Assembly: GCA_903892515.1 (NCBI GenBank)
Contig: CAITIS010000057.1
Coordinates: 175,627-239,626 of the forward strand
From: an uncultured Planctomycetota bacterium
GTDB taxonomy: Bacteria > Planctomycetota > Phycisphaerae > SM23-33
Direction of reading: 5' to 3'
Length of the DNA stretch: 64,000 bases
The translations under genes and the position numbers were made by a program. Shown here piece after piece: positions 10,042-18,812 of the stretch (its first letter is position 1; each line of letters opens with the position of its first letter). Below the pieces are notes generated by a model. It was not told where the DNA came from, ran no database searches, and saw only the letters and a list, made by a program, of their open reading frames with translations.

Positions 10042-11841
10042 ATGACGGAGCGGCTGTACACAATACATCAGGTGGCACGGATGCTCGGCGCCGACACCCG
10101 CGAAGTGGCCCAGTGGATGCAGAAATCCTGGCTGCCGTTTCGCCGGCTGCCGGAAGGCACGCTGAGAATTTCCGAGACCAACCTCATCGAATTCCTCAAA
10201 GGCCAGGGCATCGACATCCGCGATGTGCTGGGCCCCAATGCGCCGCAAACCGGCGATCTTGTGGACACCCCCGCGCCAACCACGCCGGAGCGCCCATCCG
10301 AGCGGCCGATGGCGCCGGCCCGGCCGGAGTTGGTGGCACAGGCGGGAATCGGGAATCGGGAATCGGGAAGCCGGAATCCGGAAGTCGGAATCGGGAGTCG
10401 GGAATCGGGAAGCTGGAAATCGGAAGCCGGAAGCCGGAATCTGGAATCCGGGGTGCAGGGTCGGGCAACGACCGTGACACCGTCTGAGGCCGCGGCGCCC
10501 GTCTTGGCCATCGAAGCGAAAGATACGATCGAGGATTTGGAGGCGGCGGAACTCCGCGCCGAGGACGAGCTGGCCGAGTTGAAGAATGAATCCCGAGTGA
10601 CGGAAGAATCCCCAGCGCCGGCCGGCGAAATCCAGGCCGCACGCGTCGGGTCGGAAACATCTGGGCAGACCGCCCCGACGCCCGGCGACGCCGCGGCGCA
10701 ACTGGCCCAGGCCATCTTCCGTGAAGCCCTGGCGCGAAACGCTGAAGAGATCCACCTCGATGCCGACGGATCGGGGCTGAATCTGCGCATGCGCATTGAC
10801 GGCGTGCTGCAAGGCCGCGGCGCGCTTCAGGGCCGACTGGATGCTGCCGTGGCTCCGCAGCTTTTGGCACACCTGAAGTTTCTGGCCGGAGTGGACGTTT
10901 CATCCCGTGGCTTGCAGCGGGGGCGATTCTCCAGCCTGCTGGATGGCTCGGCCCAGGAGTTCGAACTCATCGCTTGCCCGGTCCGTCACGGCGAACGGCT
11001 GACGCTGCACGTGCTGGACAGCCAACGTGGCCTGATGAGCTTGGCCGACCTTGGCTTGGAGAGCGCCGACGAGCGACGGCTTCGCGGCCTGCTGCGGACG
11101 GCGGGGGCGATGATCCTGCTGGTCGGGCCGCCGCGGAGCGGCAAGAGCACGACGCTGCGGGCGATGGTGGCCGACCGGGCCGATCCGTCGCGCCTGGTGG
11201 CGCTGCTGGAGGCGGGCCCAAGTGCATTCGTGCCCGATGTTGCCCAGGCCACGGTCGATGCGGCGGCGGGTTTTGGCATGGCTTCGGCCGTGCAAGCCTT
11301 CGCCGCCCAGGACGCGGACATGATCGCTGCTTGCGACGTGCCCGATGCCGCCACTTGCGCCGAACTGCTCAGGAGCGCCCAGGCCGGTGCGACGGTGCTG
11401 GCAGCGCTGAATGCCCCCGACTGCGTGGCGGGCCTGGGGCGGTTGTGGGAAGTCGGTCTGGAGCGCTGGGCGACGGCGGCGAGCCTCTCGGCCATCATCA
11501 CGCAGCGGACGCTCCGGCGGCTTTGTCCGGAGTGCCGGCGGCCGGTCGTGGCGGCAGAGATCCCGCCGCGCTGGGAGGCGATGCTCGAAGGCCGCGGCCC
11601 GATCTTCACGGCCTTAGGGTGCGAGCGGTGCGGCAAGAGCGGCTACTCTGGCCGGACGGGCGTATTCTCGATCCTCCATGTAGATTCTGCGTTGGGGGCG
11701 ATGATCCGCCACGGCGCCGACGCGCAGGCCCTGGCGGACGCCGCGACGAGCTTTGAGTCGCTCGTCCAGGCCGGCCTAAAGAAGGTGCTGGCCGGCGAGA
11801 CCTCGCTGGAGGAGTTGGATCGCGTGCTGCCGATGGCGTAG
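10042..11841 (+). CDS. HTH-fused, catalytically degenerate PilB/GspE-type ATPase
   Basis: The 599-residue product begins with a MerR/excisionase-like helix-turn-helix (about 4-58). A low-complexity linker follows, of which about 101-138 are encoded by a tandem DNA repeat. From about 225 it follows the type II/IV secretion ATPase fold. Walker A is intact (GPPRSGKST, K368). The Walker B/GEIRD region is altered to DADMIAACDVPD (424-435), and the Asp and His boxes are not recognisable. The zinc-binding CxxC pairs remain (C495/C498, C527/C530). It is probably a structural or regulatory relative rather than an active motor. AGGAGG lies just upstream of the ATG; the frame is open 82 codons further upstream through repeats. 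It stands between cheB and the hook operon. Confidence 0.8.
   Translation: MTERLYTIHQVARMLGADTREVAQWMQKSWLPFRRLPEGTLRISETNLIEFLKGQGIDIRDVLGPNAPQTGDLVDTPAPTTPERPSERPMAPARPELVAQAGIGNRESGSRNPEVGIGSRESGSWKSEAGSRNLESGVQGRATTVTPSEAAAPVLAIEAKDTIEDLEAAELRAEDELAELKNESRVTEESPAPAGEIQAARVGSETSGQTAPTPGDAAAQLAQAIFREALARNAEEIHLDADGSGLNLRMRIDGVLQGRGALQGRLDAAVAPQLLAHLKFLAGVDVSSRGLQRGRFSSLLDGSAQEFELIACPVRHGERLTLHVLDSQRGLMSLADLGLESADERRLRGLLRTAGAMILLVGPPRSGKSTTLRAMVADRADPSRLVALLEAGPSAFVPDVAQATVDAAAGFGMASAVQAFAAQDADMIAACDVPDAATCAELLRSAQAGATVLAALNAPDCVAGLGRLWEVGLERWATAASLSAIITQRTLRRLCPECRRPVVAAEIPPRWEAMLEGRGPIFTALGCERCGKSGYSGRTGVFSILHVDSALGAMIRHGADAQALADAATSFESLVQAGLKKVLAGETSLEELDRVLPMA
10343..10455. repeat. Tandem GGGAATC-type repeat inside a coding sequence
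   Basis: About ten degenerate copies of a unit of roughly 10 bases (CGGGAATCGG and variants) lie inside the HTH/PilB-like gene and encode a Gly/Ser/Arg/Glu-rich linker. The same repeat type occurs between genes at 26278-26410. Confidence 0.85.
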
Positions 11842-11872
11842 CGGTTCGCCAGCTTCCGGTGGTGTGGGTGCG

Positions 11873-11896
11873 GTGGTCGCGGCGTCCAGCTGCCAC
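11873..11896. repeat. Dispersed palindrome, GTGGCCGC-N8-GCGGCCAC family (degenerate copy)
   Basis: The spacer GGCGTCCA is conserved while the arms carry changes. Better copies are at 51038-51061 and 54520-54543, and a reverse one at 29035-29058. Confidence 0.65.
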
Positions 11897-11933
11897 GCGG
11901 GAGAGACCGCAACTGTCGGGTCGTCCGGCTTCC

Positions 11934-11973
11934 GTCCGCAGAACCCGCTCGCGTACTCGCGGAACCTGCGGAC
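11934..11973. repeat. Dispersed inverted pair GTCCGCA ... TGCGGAC
   Basis: Arms GTCCGCA (11934-11940) and TGCGGAC (11967-11973) enclose a CGCGAGTACGCGAG-like core when read in reverse. A related double element lies at about 57708-57790. Confidence 0.6.
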
Positions 11974-12018
11974 CCTACTTGGCTGCTTGACTGCGCGTCA
12001 TCAAGACGGCCGAGAACT

Positions 12019-12037
12019 CATGGGCGAGACGCCCATG
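12019..12037. repeat. Dispersed palindrome CATGGGCG-AGA-CGCCCATG
   Basis: Perfect 8-base arms around AGA, followed by the usual CCACG flank. Confidence 0.8.
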
Positions 12038-12226
12038 CCACGCTGATCAAATCTGCTGATGGAATCGCGTTCGATGCGGAAGAATCTTCCGCTTGAGCAG
12101 GAAACTCCTTCCGGTTTGCCACCGCCTCGCAAGCTGCACGGTGCGGGCGACGTCCACACTTCTGCTGCATGCAACACGCTGGCCGGCATGACGTTGCCGC
12201 TGCGGGCGCGTCGTTCATTCCGCCTT

Positions 12227-12242
12227 TGGCACGATCATTGCA
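12227..12242 (+). promoter_or_regulatory. Sigma-54 (-24/-12) promoter for the fliK hook operon
   Basis: TGGCACG (12227-12233), four bases, then TTGCA (12238-12242). Every position of the TGGCACG-N4-TTGCA consensus matches and the GG-to-GC spacing is ten bases. The predicted start of transcription is about 12252, only some six bases before the fliK ATG. Two sigma-54 activators are encoded in the window. Confidence 0.85.
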
Positions 12243-12257
12243 TTAAGACATGCCGGA

Positions 12258-13988
12258 ATGATGCCGACATGCGTCAGTTCGACGACCCTGCCCAAGGCGG
12301 CCGGAGCTGCGCCGACTTCGACCTCGCTGGTCGATGCGGTCGCGCCCCAAGCCAACGCTGGCGCGGGTGGCGACTTCCAGGCCGTGCTGAACGCGCTGGC
12401 CGGCGGGGCGAAGGCTGCGACAACTCCCGCTGACACAGCCGCTGAATCGGCAGGCAACGCGGCGACCCCGGCAACCGCGACCGGCGAAACCGTCGCCCCA
12501 GCAACCTCGGCGGCACTGGCTGCGGCAGTGGCCGCGTATGCAACCGGCGCTTCGGAAGCCCAGGACGCCGCCGCGGAAAAGCCCGCCGACGTGGCCCATC
12601 TGGCGGCCCTTGCGTCCGCCCGCCAGCCGGAAGACGCAACACCGGACGCGCCGGCGACGAGCAAGCCTGACAAGAACGCCCCTCCAGCCAAGCCGACGAA
12701 CGGCCGAGCTGCCGCACGCCGCGCGGCGAAAGCTTCGAACCCTGAGGCTCAAGCCCAAGCCCAAACGAACGAAATGCCGGACGATGCCCGCGTCGTCATG
12801 GCCGCTGGCACGCCTGCGTCCGTGGTTGTGGAAGTGGCCACGACCGCCTCAAGCGACGCGAGCACAGCCCCGGCCTCGGGCCAGTCAAACAGCAAACAGA
12901 CGCAGACCGTTTCGCCGCTCTCCGGCGGATCGCTTCACCTGCCAGCCGTGCCGACCGCAAAGGCCGACGTGTCGCAGCGAGCAGGATCAACGCAATCGCA
13001 GCCCGCGCAAAGTGACGCCACTGTCGCGCCCGCTTCGGCGGCCGTCAGCGCAGCGGGGCAGAACTCCGCCGCGCCAGTCGAGCCGGAAAACAAACAACAG
13101 ACTGCCGCGCGAAGCGATGCCGCAACCGCCCGCACTGAGCAGCCCTCGGCCGCTGCGGCGACTGAGCAGCGTCCACCTACAAGTACGCAGCCATCGGTCA
13201 CCGCCTCGGGCGCGCAGCCATTCGCTGCCGCGGTTGCCAATAGCGTCCGGCCCGAAGCCTCAGCGCAGCCGGTTGACGCCGACGCGCAGGCGATGAATAC
13301 CGAAACCCCAGCCGTGATGGGCGCAGTCAAGAGTGGCCACGCCACCAATCCTGATGCAGTTCAAGGGACGCGTGGGGCATCGAGCGAGCGTCGCAGCGGC
13401 CGGGCGACCGCGATTGACGCGCTACTGGCCGATGGCCGCGGGCGTCTCGCCGAAGATGCCGGGCCGGCCGAAAAGCTGGCCGCCGCCGATGCGCCGCAAA
13501 CGCCGGCTCGAACCGACCGCCAAGCCTTGGTGGACCAGATCGTCACCGGCCTGCGGGCCAGCGCCATCCAGCGAGACAAGTCCATCACCGTGCAGTTGCA
13601 TCCGGTGGAACTGGGCTCGGTTCGCCTGACGGTGCGGGACGACGGCGGCGTGCTGCGAGGCCACCTGGAAGTGGCCAACCGCTCCACGCTGGACGACGTG
13701 CGAGCCGAGACCCCGGCGCTGCTGAACCGGCTTAACGAGAGCGGCGTTCCGCTGCACCGGATCGACGTGGTGGTGAGTGCGGGCCAGTCTTCCAGCACGG
13801 CCAGCCATACCCCCAATGACTCGCGCGGCGCCTTGTCTCAGCAGCCACAGGAACAGGGCCAGCGTCAGGCCATGAACCAGAGCGCCTCCGGCGCGCTGGG
13901 CCTGCGGGCCGCCGAGCCGGTCTCGGTTCCAAGTGCCAGTGAAACCAGCGTCGCCGGTCCAGCCGGCGGCCTTAACGTGTGGATGTAA
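12258..13988 (+). CDS. fliK: Flagellar hook-length control protein FliK
   Basis: FliK is a secreted molecular ruler that stops hook growth at the right length and switches the export gate through FlhB. The 576-residue product has the usual two-part design. An Ala/Thr/Pro/Gln-rich disordered N-terminal region runs to about 420. A folded C-terminal domain (about 430-510) carries the conserved ITVQLHPVELGSVRLTVR segment and a HLEVANRSTLDDVRAETPALLNRL helix. It opens the hook operon and lies directly behind a sigma-54 promoter. The start is one of two adjacent ATGs (12258 or 12261); neither has a convincing Shine-Dalgarno element, so the mRNA may be nearly leaderless. Confidence 0.88.
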   Translation: MMPTCVSSTTLPKAAGAAPTSTSLVDAVAPQANAGAGGDFQAVLNALAGGAKAATTPADTAAESAGNAATPATATGETVAPATSAALAAAVAAYATGASEAQDAAAEKPADVAHLAALASARQPEDATPDAPATSKPDKNAPPAKPTNGRAAARRAAKASNPEAQAQAQTNEMPDDARVVMAAGTPASVVVEVATTASSDASTAPASGQSNSKQTQTVSPLSGGSLHLPAVPTAKADVSQRAGSTQSQPAQSDATVAPASAAVSAAGQNSAAPVEPENKQQTAARSDAATARTEQPSAAAATEQRPPTSTQPSVTASGAQPFAAAVANSVRPEASAQPVDADAQAMNTETPAVMGAVKSGHATNPDAVQGTRGASSERRSGRATAIDALLADGRGRLAEDAGPAEKLAAADAPQTPARTDRQALVDQIVTGLRASAIQRDKSITVQLHPVELGSVRLTVRDDGGVLRGHLEVANRSTLDDVRAETPALLNRLNESGVPLHRIDVVVSAGQSSSTASHTPNDSRGALSQQPQEQGQRQAMNQSASGALGLRAAEPVSVPSASETSVAGPAGGLNVWM

Positions 13989-13997
13989 GGAGCGAAT

Positions 13998-14393
13998 ATG
14001 GCCAGTGCACCTGTGGGCAGCGTCGAGTCCGCCAGTAAGCTTCAGATCGACTATCTGAACTTGTTGGTGACCCAGCTGAAGAACCAGGATCCGACCAATC
14101 CGGTGGACAACAGCCAGATGACCAGCCAGCTGGCGCAGATTTCGCAACTCCAGCAGATGGAGAATCTGAACAGCAACTTTTCCCAGGTTCTGGAATCGAC
14201 CCAGATCATGCAGGCCAATGAGTTGATCGGGCGTCAGGTCAGCTACATGCCCTCGGGCAGCAGCACCGCGACATCGGGGCTGGTCAGCGCAGTCACCATC
14301 GACAACAACGGCGTGAGCGTCCACATCGGGAAGGATAGCGTCCCCGTGAGCAGCCTTACGTCCATTCAAGCGTATCAAAGCAACGCGCATTAG
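13998..14393 (+). CDS. flgD: Hook-capping protein FlgD (short form)
   Basis: FlgD forms the scaffold cap under which hook subunits assemble. The N-terminal signature is clear: DYLNLLVTQLKNQDPTNPVDNSQMTSQLAQISQLQQM. At 131 residues it is shorter than the enterobacterial protein (about 230), lacking most of the Ig-like/Tudor insert. Short FlgD proteins are known in other bacteria, so truncation is not implied. AAGGAG precedes the ATG at five bases. It follows fliK by nine bases and precedes flgE by fourteen. Confidence 0.93.
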   Translation: MASAPVGSVESASKLQIDYLNLLVTQLKNQDPTNPVDNSQMTSQLAQISQLQQMENLNSNFSQVLESTQIMQANELIGRQVSYMPSGSSTATSGLVSAVTIDNNGVSVHIGKDSVPVSSLTSIQAYQSNAH

Positions 14394-14407
14394 CGGAAAG
14401 GATAGTC

Positions 14408-16057
14408 ATGAATAGTGCACTACTAGCCGGCGTTTCGGGTTTGCAGGCATGTCAGAAGATGCTGGACGTGGCGGGCAACAACCTGGCCAACGTGAACACC
14501 AACTCGTTCAAGTCCAGCCGCGTGGTTTTCTCCGACGTGCTGGGCGAGACCCTGCGCGAGGCATCGGCCCCCACGGCCACCAGCGGCGGCACCAACCCGG
14601 TGCAGACGGGCGCCGGCGTACGCGTGGCCGGCGTGGACCGCAACATGCAGCAGGGCACCATCGTTGACACCGGCCAGCCGCTGGACATGGCCATCGACGG
14701 CAACGGGTATTTCGTGCTGAACGATGGCCGGGAGAGCGTGTACACGCGCGTGGGTTCGTTCGCCGTGGACTCGCAGAACTACCTGGTCGATCCCAGCACG
14801 GGCTTTAGGGTGCAGCGGACGGGTTCTGAGGGCGTGGCCGACGGCTTCCAGTCCGGCACCAGCACCGACATCCAGATTCCCTACGGCAAGGCCCTGCCGG
14901 CCCAGGCCACCAGCAGCGTTACGCTGGCGGGCAACCTCAGCGGCGATGCCGTGGAGGAGACCACCGCCGTCCTGACGGGCGGCACGCAGTACAAGGCCGG
15001 TGGCGTGGTGGCCTCCGGCGCCACGCTGCTGAAAGACCTCGACGGCGTCGCCACGCTGACCGCCGGCGACAAGATCAACATCACGGGCTCTGCCGCCGAC
15101 GGCACGGCCGTCAACGTCAGCTACACGATTGCCGACCCGACCATCGCCACAGTCGGCGACCTGCTGGCCGCCATCAACGGCGCCTTTACCGGTTCGACCG
15201 CGACCATGAGCAACGGCGAATTGACGCTGACCGACAATGCGGCCGGTTACAGCCAGACGGATATCTCCCTGAGCTACACCGGCGCGGGCAGCTTCACCAT
15301 GCCGCCGTACTTCAAGATGACCTCGGTGGGCGGCGAGGCCAACAAGAACGTGGACATCGGCGTGTATGACTCGCAGGGCACGCTGCACACCGCGTCGGCC
15401 TCGTTCGTCAAGACCAAGACGCCCAACGAGTGGGACCTGGTGCTGACCTCGGTGACGGGCGACGTGGCCAATATCGTCGACCGGCGGATTAAGGGCCTGA
15501 CCTTCCTGACCAATGGAGCCTTTGGCGGCATTGGCGGGGCCTCGCCGGACAAGAGCTCGCTGACCATCACCTTCGGCAACGAGCCGACCACGCCGCGCGA
15601 GGTCCAGTTCAAACTCGGCACGGTGGGCGAGTCCGACGGCTTGAGCCAGTTTGGCGGCGGCTTCACCGTCGCTCCCAACGGCCAGGACGGGTATGCGGCC
15701 GGCTGGCTGTCGGACGTGTCGGTGAACCAGAACGGCGTGCTGACGGGCGTGTTCACCAACGGCGTCCGCCGCGACCTGGCGGCCCTGCAAATCGCCACCT
15801 TCCAGAACCCCGCCGGCCTGAGCAGCACTGGCAACAACTATTTCACGACCTCCACCAACTCGGGCGACCCGACGATCAGCAAGGCCCAGGCCGGTTCGGC
15901 AGGCTCCTTGCGTGGCGGCGCCCTGGAGAAGAGCAACGTCGAAATGGCCATCGAGTTTGTGAACCTGATCGAGGCCCAGAGCGGTTTCCAGGCCAACGCC
16001 ACGACCATCCGCACGACCTCGGAGATGTTGCAGCAACTGTCCAACCTGATCCGGTAA
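14408..16057 (+). CDS. flgE: Flagellar hook protein FlgE
   Basis: FlgE polymerises into the hook, the flexible joint between rod and filament. The 549-residue product has the N-terminal rod/hook signature (GVSGLQACQKMLDVAGNNLANVNTNSFKSSR in pattern). It has an internal FlgE D2 region (about 180-430) and the C-terminal helix ending in SNVEMAIEFVNLIEAQSGFQANATTIRTTSEMLQQL in outline. It is somewhat longer than the roughly 400-residue enterobacterial FlgE because of extra material in the middle. The preceding GGAAAGGA gives a ribosome-binding site. Confidence 0.95.
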   Translation: MNSALLAGVSGLQACQKMLDVAGNNLANVNTNSFKSSRVVFSDVLGETLREASAPTATSGGTNPVQTGAGVRVAGVDRNMQQGTIVDTGQPLDMAIDGNGYFVLNDGRESVYTRVGSFAVDSQNYLVDPSTGFRVQRTGSEGVADGFQSGTSTDIQIPYGKALPAQATSSVTLAGNLSGDAVEETTAVLTGGTQYKAGGVVASGATLLKDLDGVATLTAGDKINITGSAADGTAVNVSYTIADPTIATVGDLLAAINGAFTGSTATMSNGELTLTDNAAGYSQTDISLSYTGAGSFTMPPYFKMTSVGGEANKNVDIGVYDSQGTLHTASASFVKTKTPNEWDLVLTSVTGDVANIVDRRIKGLTFLTNGAFGGIGGASPDKSSLTITFGNEPTTPREVQFKLGTVGESDGLSQFGGGFTVAPNGQDGYAAGWLSDVSVNQNGVLTGVFTNGVRRDLAALQIATFQNPAGLSSTGNNYFTTSTNSGDPTISKAQAGSAGSLRGGALEKSNVEMAIEFVNLIEAQSGFQANATTIRTTSEMLQQLSNLIR

Positions 16058-16073
16058 CACAAGGGTTAACGCG

Positions 16074-17204
16074 ATGTATGGCGTTGTGAACATACTGGCG
16101 ACTTGGCCGCTGGCTTCCTCGGTGAAAGCCCGCTGGCAAGGCATGAAGACATGGGCGCCCGATTCGAGCGTGCCGGACTGGCTGATCGTGCTGGGCGTGG
16201 CCGTGGTAGGTATCGGGGCCGCCAGCCTGGGTTGGTTCTGGATCTCCCGGCTGCGGCGCGCGCGGGCGGAGTTCCGCGACAGCGCCGGTAAGATCGGCCT
16301 GACCGAGACCGAATGCAAAGCACTGCTGAACCTCGTTCGCCTGGCCAAGCTGAAGGACCCGCTGGCGATCTTCACCTCCGCCGAGGCGTTTCGCGTCGGC
16401 CAGGAAGCGTTCCTCAACAGCCCGTCCATGCAGACGGCCCCGTCCAACGTCATCGAGGGCACGGGGCGGTTCCTGTCCGGGCTGCGCGAGAAGATGAAGT
16501 ACGTCCTGTCCGAAGAGGACAGTCGCAGGAGCATCGGCGACACGCGGCGGATTCAGCCAGGGGCGACACTGTCGATCCAGACGCCCAAAGGCGCCATGCT
16601 GGGCGCCACGTTGCGAATCAACCAGCTTAACGGCCTGGAGGTCGAGACGGAATCCGCCGGCCCGCTGGCGGTGCGCCAGAACGTAACGGTTCGTTTCGCG
16701 GATCCCCTCAGCACGTGGGAGTTCACCAGCGTCGTCACCATGGTCAGCGGCACGACGGTGAGGTTGACGCATTCGACTAACTTGCACTTCCTGAGTCGGC
16801 GGCGCTACCCGCGCGTGCAGATTCAGCGGCCGGCCAGTGCGGCCGAGCTTCCGTTTGTAGGCGAGTCGCATCAGCGGCCGGAGTTCGTGCCGGCCGAACT
16901 GACGGAAATCGCCGGGCCGGGAATGCGGCTCAAGGCCCCGCTGCACCCAGCCGTGGGAGACCGGCTGATGGTCGTGGTGAATTTCGATGAAACCAGGAAT
17001 GTCTCCTCCGTCGGCACCGTTCGGCGGATCGTGTCGGACGAGCCTGCGGTATGCGAATTCGCTGTCGAACTCAGCGGGCTTAGCCGAGAGGAACTGACCG
17101 AACTGGTGCGCGAGACGAATCAGGCGGCGTGCGAGGCGGCCGGCAAGTCCGGCGCGCCCAAGGTGGAACTTCGACCCAGCCAGGCCGAAGCGGTGAGGAG
17201 TTAG
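16074..17204 (+). CDS. Membrane-anchored PilZ/YcgR-like protein
   Basis: This 376-residue protein has a transmembrane segment at about 35-56 (WLIVLGVAVVGIGAASLGWFWI), then a cytoplasmic helical part. A YcgR-type N-terminal barrel follows (about 155-250) and a PilZ domain from about 252. The PilZ RxxxR element is present as RRYPR. The second motif, normally [D/N]xSxxG, appears as ExAxxG in TEIAGPGM, so c-di-GMP binding may be weak or lost. YcgR proteins act as a c-di-GMP-dependent brake on the flagellar motor. Its place inside the hook operon between flgE and flgF supports a flagellar role. Confidence 0.72.
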   Translation: MYGVVNILATWPLASSVKARWQGMKTWAPDSSVPDWLIVLGVAVVGIGAASLGWFWISRLRRARAEFRDSAGKIGLTETECKALLNLVRLAKLKDPLAIFTSAEAFRVGQEAFLNSPSMQTAPSNVIEGTGRFLSGLREKMKYVLSEEDSRRSIGDTRRIQPGATLSIQTPKGAMLGATLRINQLNGLEVETESAGPLAVRQNVTVRFADPLSTWEFTSVVTMVSGTTVRLTHSTNLHFLSRRRYPRVQIQRPASAAELPFVGESHQRPEFVPAELTEIAGPGMRLKAPLHPAVGDRLMVVVNFDETRNVSSVGTVRRIVSDEPAVCEFAVELSGLSREELTELVRETNQAACEAAGKSGAPKVELRPSQAEAVRS

Positions 17205-17205
17205 C

Positions 17206-17925
17206 ATGGCCGACATGATCCAGTCCGTCGGGCCGGCGCTGCAGGCGTTGAGCCAGCAGTTTGACACCATCACCCAGAACTTGGCCAACACCAGCACCAT
17301 CGGCTACAAGCGGGCCCGCACCTCCTTGGTGCAGAGCCTCACCGACGACATGGCGGCGGGCGCGCCCGCCGGCAGCGTGACGGGGCTGGGCGGCATCGAC
17401 TTTTCTCCGGGCAGTCTGGCCCAGACCGGCGCCCCGCTGGACCTGGCCATCGAAGGCAAGGGCTTCTTCGTCATCGAGACGCCGCAGGGCAAGCGGTACA
17501 CCCGCAACGGCAGCTTTCGCCTGGGCCCCACCGGGCAGCTCGTGGATTCACTGGGCGAGATGGTCGGCGGCGAGGACGGAGCTTTGACCATCCCCCCTGG
17601 CACGCCGGTTTCGAAGATCAGCGTCTCGCGCGACGGCGTGATCATGGCCGACAAGGCCAAGGTGGGCAAGCTGTCGATCGTGGACTTTACCGATCCCAAG
17701 GTGCTGCAAAACGTGGGCGGCGGCTTCTTCACTGCCCCCAGCTCCGCCGACCCGATCACGACAAAAGCCGTGCTTCATCAGGGCTACCAGGAGTCATCCA
17801 ACGTCAACGGCGTGGAGGAACTGGTGGGGCTCATCACGGTTTCGCGGATGTACGAAGCGAACATTCACATGTTGCAGACCAATGACGACGGCAGCAAGAA
17901 CCTGCTGAAGTTGGCCATGGAGTAG
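17206..17925 (+). CDS. flgF: Flagellar proximal rod protein FlgF
   Basis: The 239-residue product belongs to the FlgE/F/G rod-hook family, with the N-terminal ITQNLANTSTIGYKRAR and a central LDLAIEGKGFFVIETPQGKRYTRNGSF signature. The C-terminal helix contains VLHQGYQESSNVNGVEELVGLITVSRMYEAN in outline. Length and position directly before flgG make FlgF, a rod component, the best call. The ATG follows the PilZ gene by one base with GAGGAG upstream. Confidence 0.9.
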   Translation: MADMIQSVGPALQALSQQFDTITQNLANTSTIGYKRARTSLVQSLTDDMAAGAPAGSVTGLGGIDFSPGSLAQTGAPLDLAIEGKGFFVIETPQGKRYTRNGSFRLGPTGQLVDSLGEMVGGEDGALTIPPGTPVSKISVSRDGVIMADKAKVGKLSIVDFTDPKVLQNVGGGFFTAPSSADPITTKAVLHQGYQESSNVNGVEELVGLITVSRMYEANIHMLQTNDDGSKNLLKLAME

Positions 17926-17958
17926 CTGCGTGACGCGGGTTCTTGCCCGCGCGTGGTC

Positions 17959-17978
17959 CACAGCTGAGGGCGGCTGTG
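17959..17978. repeat. Dispersed palindrome, CACAGCCG family (one mismatch)
   Basis: CACAGCTG-AGGG-CGGCTGTG between flgF and flgG, with the conserved CCACGAA flank. One arm base has changed. Confidence 0.75.
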
Positions 17979-18023
17979 CCACGAAACACAGTCGAGCGTG
18001 GCTGTGCTACCAAGGAGATTGCG

Positions 18024-18812
18024 ATGTTGAGAGCGTTTTCGACGGCCGCTACGGGCATGACCGCCCAGCAGATGATCGTGGACACGATCGCCAACAACCT
18101 GGCGAACATGAACACGGTGGGCTTCAAACGCAGCCAGGTCGATTTTCAGGACCTTATGTATCTCAAGCTGCAGGAGGCCGGGCGCGAGGTGGCGTCGGGC
18201 GTGACCGCCCCGACTGGCTTTGAGGTCGGCAGCGGCGTCCGTCCGGCCTCGACCTTGAAGGTGTACACGCAGGGCGAGATGGACAACACCGGGCGAGACT
18301 TGGACATCGCCATCGAGGGCGACGGGTTCATCCAGGTGAGCAATCCCGGCGGCGGCACGCGGTACACGCGCGACGGCAGCCTGCGGATCAATGCCACCGG
18401 CAACCTGGTGACCAGTTCGGGCTATATCGTCGAACCGGCTATCACCATTCCGGTCAATGCCCGCTCGATTAGCATCGGCAAGGACGGCACCATTTCGGTC
18501 TTCACTGACCAGAACACTACGGCCACCACGGTTGGCACGTTGACGCTGGCGCGTTTTCCCAATCCATCGGGCCTGTCCAATGAGGGTGGAAACTTGCTGG
18601 TTGAGACGCCGGCCAGCGGCACGCCGACCATGGGCACGGCTGGGCAAACCGGTATCGGCACCATCCAGCAAGGGTTCCTGGAGCGGTCCAACGTCCAGAT
18701 GGTGACCGAGCTGGTGAACATGATTACGGCCCAGCGGGCGTACGAGATCAACTCGCGGGCCATCACCGCCGGCGATCAGATGCTCCAGACGGCCAATCGG
18801 CTGGGAATGTGA
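18024..18812 (+). CDS. flgG: Flagellar distal rod protein FlgG
   Basis: FlgG forms the distal rod that crosses the periplasm. The 262-residue protein is of standard length. It shows the signature GMTAQQMIVDTIANNLANMNTVGFKRSQ in pattern, GRDLDIAIEGDGFIQV and the C-terminal RSNVQMVTELVNMITAQRAYEINSRAI. The ATG has AAGGAG seven bases upstream; the frame is open for 27 more codons through the palindrome-bearing spacer. It is the last gene of the hook operon before a 267-base gap. Confidence 0.95.
   Translation: MLRAFSTAATGMTAQQMIVDTIANNLANMNTVGFKRSQVDFQDLMYLKLQEAGREVASGVTAPTGFEVGSGVRPASTLKVYTQGEMDNTGRDLDIAIEGDGFIQVSNPGGGTRYTRDGSLRINATGNLVTSSGYIVEPAITIPVNARSISIGKDGTISVFTDQNTTATTVGTLTLARFPNPSGLSNEGGNLLVETPASGTPTMGTAGQTGIGTIQQGFLERSNVQMVTELVNMITAQRAYEINSRAITAGDQMLQTANRLGM

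Larger units (their letters stand above)
11842..12257. other. Intergenic region before the hook operon: repeats plus sigma-54 promoter
   Basis: The region contains a degenerate palindrome at 11873-11896 (GTGGTCGC ... GCTGCCAC), a GTCCGCA/TGCGGAC inverted pair at 11934-11973, and a perfect palindrome at 12019-12037. A near-consensus sigma-54 promoter is at its end (12227-12242). A frame at 12059-12433 crosses it but shows no family features. No gene is supported. Confidence 0.6.

Noticed and set aside
14423-16543. 706-codon open frame on the - strand opposite flgE
   Set aside because: It mirrors flgE in the high-GC third-position pattern and encodes an Arg/Gly/His/Ala-rich protein with no family features.
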